Assembly: GCA_017960705.1 (NCBI GenBank)
Contig: JAGCYR010000222.1
Coordinates: 1-8,853 of the forward strand
Source: Clostridia bacterium
GTDB taxonomy: Bacteria > Bacillota > Clostridia > Oscillospirales > CAG-272
Reading direction: 5' to 3'
Length of the DNA stretch: 8,853 nucleotides
The notes under the pieces were generated by a model. It was not told the origin of the DNA and ran no database searches. It worked only from the letters and a program-made list of their open reading frames with translations. The translations under genes were made by a program, and so were the position numbers. Position 1 is the first letter of the stretch. Each line of letters opens with the position of its first letter. Shown here piece by piece: positions 6,168 through 8,853 of this stretch.

Positions 6168-7592
6168 TTACAGACCCAGTTTGTACGGATTCATGATCCC
6201 GTTGGGATCGAGCGTCTTCTTGATGCCCTCGAAGACCTGCATCGCGGGTCCGTACTGTTCCTTCATCAGCCGTCCGAGCTTGATGCCGACGCCGTGGTGG
6301 TCGTTCACGACGCCGCCGTTTGCGAGCGCCGTGCGGACGCCGCAGTTCCAGATCGCCTGATGCAGACGGAACGCCTCGTGCGGATCCTTCGGCACGTCCT
6401 TTCCGTCGACGATGAAACGGTCGTAGATCATACAGCCCCATTCGTACCAGTGCGAGAAATGGGCGATGAACTTCGCCTGCGGGAAGTTGGTTTCGATCGC
6501 CTTTTTCATCTCCCAATAGATCTTCTCGATCTTGTCGTAGGGGGCAATCGTGTCCATCGTGCCGAAGCACTGCGGGATGTCCATCATATGACCGGGGTAG
6601 AAGAAGGTGATCTTCTCCTTCCACCACTTTTCCCCGTACTCGGAGCCGAGGTCCTCCGCGCCGTATTTGCCGAATGTCGAGAGCAGGATCTTCTCTTCGA
6701 GGTCGACCATCTCGGCAACGCCCTCGATCGCGACGTTCATGAACGCGCCCTTCTTCTCCACCCCGACGATCTTTTTGATCAACGAGGCGGTCTCGGCTTC
6801 GTCGTAGAGGCGCATGACCGAGGGTTTGAACTTCTGAAGCAGTTCGCGCCCCGCGTTGAACGCGTCGGTCATATTGTGGAACAGGAAGCCGCGGAAGCGC
6901 CGCGCCTCGGGCTGATCGTAAATGCGCATCTGTGCCTTCGTAATGACGCCGAGCGTACCTTCCGAGCCGATGAAGATTTGGTTCAGGTCGGGACCCGCCG
7001 CGTGCTTCGGGGCTGGAGAGGTCTCGATGATCGTCCCGTTCGGCAGGACGACCTCCATCTGCAGGACCATGTCGTCGATCTTGCCGTACTTGGTCGAGGA
7101 AACGCCGATCCCGCGGTGCGCGAGGAACCCGCCGACCGTCGAACAGGTGAGCGAGGACGGATAGTGCATCGTCGCGTATCCCCGTTCGTTTGCCGCCCAT
7201 TCGAGGTGCTTATAGATGGTGCCGGTGCCGCACTCGATATACATGCCCCGCTCGTTGAAGTCGGTGATCGCGTTCATCCGCTTGGTGTCCAGCACGATGC
7301 CGCCGCAGACCGGGATCGCCCCGCCCTGCGTTCCGCCGCCTCCGCCCCACGTCGTCACGGGGAGCTTGTAGTAGTTGGCGATCTTCAGAACCGCCGCCGT
7401 CTCCTTCGCGTCCTTCGGCGCGACGATGAAGTCGCCCTCCGGCATCCGAAGACCCCGATCGGCCCACATCCGCGACAGCCAGAAATAGTCCACGCTGTGG
7501 GTGATCTTGTCGATGGTACGGGTAGAGCAATTCTCCCGTCCGACCGCGTCCTCGAGTTCGGTCGCGATCACGTCAAACAAAAAATCGTTCAT
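6168..7592 (-). CDS. FAD-linked oxidase/dehydrogenase, GlcD/alkyl-DHAP-synthase-like (VAO/PCMH family)
   Basis: This 474-residue flavoprotein is the first gene of the operon. FIVAPKDAKETAAVLKIANY (55-74) starts the PCMH-type FAD-binding domain. Next come GGGGGTQGG (83-91), PSSLTCSTVGGFLAHRGIG (145-163), KYGKIDDMV (168-176) and GSEGTLGVIT (209-218), all FAD-contact landmarks. The C-terminal catalytic half ends with NDHHGVGIKLG (430-440) and LDPNGIMNPYKL (461-472). DHHGVG resembles the HHHGVG loop of alkyldihydroxyacetone-phosphate synthases more than the EHGIG of lactate/glycolate dehydrogenases. The family oxidises 2-hydroxy acids, polyols or related substrates, and the Fe-S and ETF genes in the operon suggest electrons leave by that route. 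The substrate is unknown; glycolate, D-lactate, a sugar acid or a polyol are all possible. The ATG at 7592 is preferred because AAGGAGG lies four bases upstream; a TTG at 7616 in the same frame lies inside a hairpin and lacks a ribosome site. Confidence 0.88.
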   Translation of the reverse strand: MNDFLFDVIATELEDAVGRENCSTRTIDKITHSVDYFWLSRMWADRGLRMPEGDFIVAPKDAKETAAVLKIANYYKLPVTTWGGGGGTQGGAIPVCGGIVLDTKRMNAITDFNERGMYIECGTGTIYKHLEWAANERGYATMHYPSSLTCSTVGGFLAHRGIGVSSTKYGKIDDMVLQMEVVLPNGTIIETSPAPKHAAGPDLNQIFIGSEGTLGVITKAQMRIYDQPEARRFRGFLFHNMTDAFNAGRELLQKFKPSVMRLYDEAETASLIKKIVGVEKKGAFMNVAIEGVAEMVDLEEKILLSTFGKYGAEDLGSEYGEKWWKEKITFFYPGHMMDIPQCFGTMDTIAPYDKIEKIYWEMKKAIETNFPQAKFIAHFSHWYEWGCMIYDRFIVDGKDVPKDPHEAFRLHQAIWNCGVRTALANGGVVNDHHGVGIKLGRLMKEQYGPAMQVFEGIKKTLDPNGIMNPYKLGL

Positions 7593-7596
7593 TTTT

Positions 7597-7603
7597 CCTC
7601 CTT
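7597..7603 (-). promoter_or_regulatory. Ribosome binding site that fixes the FAD oxidase start
   Basis: AAGGAGG on the minus strand, a perfect anti-16S match, ends four bases before the ATG at 7592. It decides the start over the TTG at 7616. Its first two bases are also the last two bases of the adjacent hairpin's 3' arm. Confidence 0.8.
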
Positions 7604-7616
7604 GTCCTTTGGACAA
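7602..7616 (-). other. Small hairpin in the operon's 5' leader, touching the ribosome site
   Basis: TTGTCC (7616-7611), a three-base AAA loop and GGACAA (7607-7602) form a perfect 6-bp stem on the minus-strand transcript. The 3' arm runs straight into the Shine-Dalgarno sequence. It could protect the mRNA 5' region, tune initiation of the first gene, or be a DNA-level protein site, because the dyad is also perfect in DNA. There is no U-tract, so it is not an intrinsic terminator. Confidence 0.5.
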
Positions 7617-7630
7617 CCGTTTCCGGATAA

Positions 7631-7645
7631 GAAAATAATTTTCGC
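7631..7645. promoter_or_regulatory. Candidate RpiR operator, operon-proximal copy
   Basis: GAAAATAATTTTC (7631-7643) is a 13-base palindrome except for its central base, followed by CGC/GCG context shared with the second copy. It lies just downstream of the predicted operon transcription start (about 7648), a position where bound protein would block transcription. RpiR-family proteins generally bind dyad-symmetric sites near their own genes. Assignment to this RpiR is inferred from position. Confidence 0.6.
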
Positions 7646-7654
7646 CCTTAAATT

Positions 7655-7684
7655 ATTATAACACTTATAAACCCACGCTGTCAA
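7655..7684 (-). promoter_or_regulatory. Promoter of the catabolic operon (TTGACA-18-TATAAT)
   Basis: On the minus strand, -35 TTGACA (7684-7679) and -10 TATAAT (7660-7655) are both perfect consensus hexamers with an 18-base spacer. Transcription would begin near 7648, giving a leader of about 56 bases before the ATG at 7592. The promoter lies between the two arms of the inverted repeat, so a regulator bound at both arms could loop over it. Confidence 0.82.
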
Positions 7685-7693
7685 TACGATACT

Positions 7694-7708
7694 GCGAAAA
7701 TTATTTTC
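7694..7708. promoter_or_regulatory. Candidate RpiR operator, rpiR-proximal copy
   Basis: GCGAAAATTATTTTC is the exact reverse complement of the copy at 7631-7645. The near-palindrome centre (7702) is 65 bases from the other centre (7637), about six helical turns, so both could face the same side of the DNA. It ends two bases before the -35 box of the rpiR promoter and lies about 10 bases upstream of the operon -35 box, suggesting autoregulation and joint control. Confidence 0.6.
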
Positions 7709-7710
7709 AT

Positions 7711-7739
7711 TTGACAAAACGGTTTTTTTCGTTTATAAT
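7711..7739 (+). promoter_or_regulatory. Promoter of the rpiR-type regulator gene (TTGACA-17-TATAAT)
   Basis: TTGACA (7711-7716) and TATAAT (7734-7739) match the sigma-A consensus perfectly with the ideal 17-base spacer. Transcription would begin near 7746, about 25 bases before the ATG at 7771. The outer block of the inverted repeat (7717-7724) lies between the two boxes, so regulator binding there would interfere with RNA polymerase. Confidence 0.85.
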
Positions 7740-7770
7740 AAAGATTAGGACAAAAACCGAGAGGTGGATA

Positions 7771-8604
7771 ATGGATAAAGTATCGCTGAAGATCAAATTG
7801 ATCTATAAATCCCTCGGCGCGGCGGAAAAGAAGATCGCCGACTGGATCGCCGAAAACCCGGGCAAGATCATCTCGCTCTCGATCGTGGATCTTGCCGAAA
7901 AGTGCAAGTGCAGCGAGGCGACGATCGTCCGCTTCTCGAGGAAGGTCGGGCTGGAGGGATACCAGGACCTGAAGATTGCGCTCGCCGCCGAGACGCGTCC
8001 GACCGTCAGCACGACGATCACGGCAAACGACACCGCGGGCGAGATGTTCGACAAGGCGTGCAACGAGATCTACTGCTCGCTTGAGTTGACCAAGAAGGCG
8101 CTCGATCCCGACGCGCTCGCCGTCGCTGCCGACGCGATCTGCAAAGCGGGCAAAATCGCGCTGTTCGGGCTCGGGAACTCTGCGTCGGTCGCGCTCGACG
8201 CGAGCCACAAGTTCATCCGCGCCGGACTGAACGCGACGGCGTGCTCGGACAACCATATGCAGATGATCGTTGCGTCGCATCTTGCGGAGAGGGACGTCGC
8301 GATCGGCGTGTCGCACTCGGGCTCGTCGAAGGATATCGTCGAGGCGCTCAAGGTCGCGAAAGAACACGGCGCAACGACGATCGCGATCACCAACGTCGGC
8401 AAATCCCCGATCGACAAAGTGTCGGACGTCGTTCTGCACACCTCGTCCGCCGAGTCCGAATACAGCATTCTCGCGCTGAACTCGCGGATCGCGCAGCTCG
8501 CGATCATCGATACGCTCTACTATTACGTCGTGTTCAACCTCTCGGACAAAGCCATCGAGTCCATCAAAGAGACCGAGCGCGCGCTCAAATCCAAAAAGTA
8601 CTGA
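7771..8604 (+). CDS. MurR/RpiR-family transcriptional regulator with SIS domain
   Basis: This 277-residue protein has the standard RpiR architecture and length. The N-terminal helix-turn-helix includes AAEKKIADWIAENP (17-30), SIVDLAEKCKCSEATIVRFSRKVGLEGYQDLK (37-68). The C-terminal SIS domain (about 110-255) has GKIALFGLGNSA (127-138) and the phosphosugar-loop segment SHSGSSKDIVEAL (181-193). SIS domains bind phosphorylated sugars, so an intermediate made by one of the two operon kinases is a natural effector. The start is the ATG at 7771, with GAGGTGG just upstream; an in-frame TTG at 7711 would be inside the -35 box. The protein ends ALKSKKY, a usual type of C-terminus for this family, so it looks complete. 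It is divergent from the catabolic operon and faces the inverted repeat, so it likely controls both transcripts. Whether it represses or activates cannot be read from sequence, although one operator at about +12 of the operon favours repression. Confidence 0.93.
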   Translation: MDKVSLKIKLIYKSLGAAEKKIADWIAENPGKIISLSIVDLAEKCKCSEATIVRFSRKVGLEGYQDLKIALAAETRPTVSTTITANDTAGEMFDKACNEIYCSLELTKKALDPDALAVAADAICKAGKIALFGLGNSASVALDASHKFIRAGLNATACSDNHMQMIVASHLAERDVAIGVSHSGSSKDIVEALKVAKEHGATTIAITNVGKSPIDKVSDVVLHTSSAESEYSILALNSRIAQLAIIDTLYYYVVFNLSDKAIESIKETERALKSKKY

Positions 8605-8691
8605 CTTCCCCATCCCGCACAAAATCCCCAACTGGGTCTGTGTCAGCCCTTTACCTTTGCGCAGCTGCCGTATGTCAATCTCTCCAAGCAT
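8602..8691 (-). pseudogene. Truncated XRE-type helix-turn-helix gene, first 30 codons only
   Basis: Reading the minus strand from ATG at 8691 gives an N-terminal helix-turn-helix start: IDIRQLRKGKGLTQTQLG followed by ILCGMGKS. This fits the XRE/HTH_3 family, including many antitoxin-type proteins. Resemblance ends at codon 30, exactly where the sequence meets the 3' end of the RpiR gene. Beyond that point the frame stays open only because it reads antisense through rpiR, so the long open frame is not a real fusion protein. The gene's remainder is missing from this window. Either it was cut by recombination, or the contig joins two genomes here. Confidence 0.6.
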
Positions 8692-8709
8692 ATCGTAAAA
8701 ACTTTAATG

Positions 8710-8740
8710 CAAAGATATGAAAAGTTTAATATATATGCAA
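8710..8740 (-). promoter_or_regulatory. Bacteroidetes-style promoter upstream of the truncated helix-turn-helix gene
   Basis: On the minus strand TATCTTTG (8717-8710) fits the Bacteroidetes -7 element TAnnTTTG, and TTG (8740-8738) lies 20 bases upstream, near the expected -33 position. The surrounding DNA is AT-rich and no Shine-Dalgarno precedes the ATG at 8691, which is also common in Bacteroidetes. Such promoters are not expected in the organism type suggested by the rest of the window. Confidence 0.5.
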
Positions 8741-8806
8741 CTTTTCTTGGGGTCAAATAGTTATATGGTCCCGCTGTGGGAGATGTACACCATCCGTTTA
8801 AATCAA

Positions 8807-8843
8807 AAGAGCAAGGCATCCTTGTTAGGATTACTTTGCTCTT
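8807..8843 (-). terminator. Nested hairpin near right edge, possible terminator
   Basis: An outer 8-bp stem, AAGAGCAA (8807-8814) with TTGCTCTT (8836-8843), encloses an inner 5-bp stem, ATCCT (8818-8822) with AGGAT (8827-8831), around a TGTT loop. On the minus strand the outer stem is followed by a T-rich run (TTTTGATTT reading out of the stem). It could terminate a gene lying beyond the right edge on the minus strand. It might equally be a dispersed repeat unit. Confidence 0.4.
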
Positions 8844-8853
8844 GATGATACTA

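Larger units (their letters stand above)
7615..7724. repeat. Large two-part inverted repeat spanning the divergent control region
   Basis: The left arm is 7615-7645 and the right arm 7694-7724, with a 48-base spacer. Read as inverted copies, the 31-base arms agree at 25 positions. The outer eight bases (AACCGTTT, 7615-7622 and its complement at 7717-7724) are identical, as are the inner fifteen (GAAAATAATTTTCGC, 7631-7645 and its complement at 7694-7708); the eight bases between them differ. Both matching blocks share the symmetry axis at 7669.5. The spacer contains the operon promoter, and the right arm covers the -35 region of the rpiR promoter. The layout fits a symmetric operator bound by the divergently encoded RpiR protein. 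Confidence 0.8.
8605..8853. other. Right flank of different composition, no intact gene seen
   Basis: The 249 bases after the rpiR stop have no terminator for rpiR and no intact gene. They hold the truncated helix-turn-helix start, an AT-rich promoter region (8701-8760 has only 16 G/C in 60) and a nested hairpin near the end. The composition and promoter style differ sharply from the rest of the window and resemble Bacteroidetes DNA. Confidence 0.6.

Noticed and set aside
6048..7661. Plus-strand open frame of 537 codons
   Set aside because: Antisense to the FAD oxidase gene and low in complexity of composition (Arg, Asp, Val, His). It begins inside the Fe-S gene and crosses the operon promoter.
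7681..8691. Minus-strand open frame of 336 codons looking like a helix-turn-helix fusion
   Set aside because: Only the first 30 codons resemble a protein family. The rest is the antisense of rpiR, so it is recorded as a truncated gene instead.
8765..8845. Small plus-strand open frame of 26 codons
   Set aside because: It runs straight through the nested hairpin, has no ribosome site, and no recognisable family.

Overview
The window carries one seven-gene catabolic operon on the minus strand (7592 down to 1), a divergently transcribed RpiR-family regulator on the plus strand (7771-8604), a 178-base control region between them, and a short right flank (about 8605-8853) of different character. 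The main part is GC-rich: one 60-base line inside the regulator (8281-8340) has 39 G/C. It has strong Shine-Dalgarno sites and textbook TTGACA/TATAAT promoters. With an RpiR regulator, an electron-transfer flavoprotein (ETF) and ETF-type redox enzymes, this suggests an anaerobic, GC-rich Firmicute (Clostridia-like), possibly from a gut or similar metagenome. That placement is inference; there is no marker gene.

In transcription order the operon encodes: (1) an FAD-linked oxidase/dehydrogenase of the GlcD/alkyl-DHAP-synthase type; (2) a protein with two 4Fe-4S ferredoxin motifs, related to GlpC/HdrD but lacking the usual CCG-domain cysteines; (3) a class II aldolase; (4) a PfkB sugar kinase; (5) an IolB-type 5-deoxy-glucuronate isomerase; (6) an FGGY (xylulokinase-like) kinase; (7) an ETF with beta and alpha parts fused in one frame, cut by the left edge. 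Genes overlap or lie within 24 bases of each other, so they are probably co-transcribed and translationally coupled.

Genes 3-5 match the lower inositol pathway (IolB, IolC, IolJ): isomerise 5-deoxy-glucuronate, phosphorylate the 2-deoxy-5-keto-gluconate, and cleave it to DHAP and malonate semialdehyde. Genes 1, 2 and 7 look like an ETF-linked dehydrogenase module. No IolG, IolE or IolD is in the window. The natural hypothesis is an anaerobic sugar-acid or polyol pathway in which an oxidation step delivers electrons through Fe-S and ETF instead of NAD. The substrate is not determined.

The control region holds a perfect-consensus promoter for each direction and a large inverted repeat. Its two 31-base arms match at 25 positions and share one symmetry axis. 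Each arm contains the near-palindrome GAAAAT(A/T)ATTTTC. This is a strong candidate for the RpiR operator controlling both transcripts. A further near-consensus promoter lies in an AT-rich patch inside the Fe-S gene.

Right after the rpiR stop codon the sequence changes. On the minus strand there is the first 30 codons of an XRE-type helix-turn-helix gene, cut off at the junction, preceded by a Bacteroidetes-style TTG/TAnnTTTG promoter in AT-rich DNA and a nested hairpin. This is either a recombination or transfer boundary or an assembly chimera. I saw no tRNA, rRNA, CRISPR array or transposase gene.
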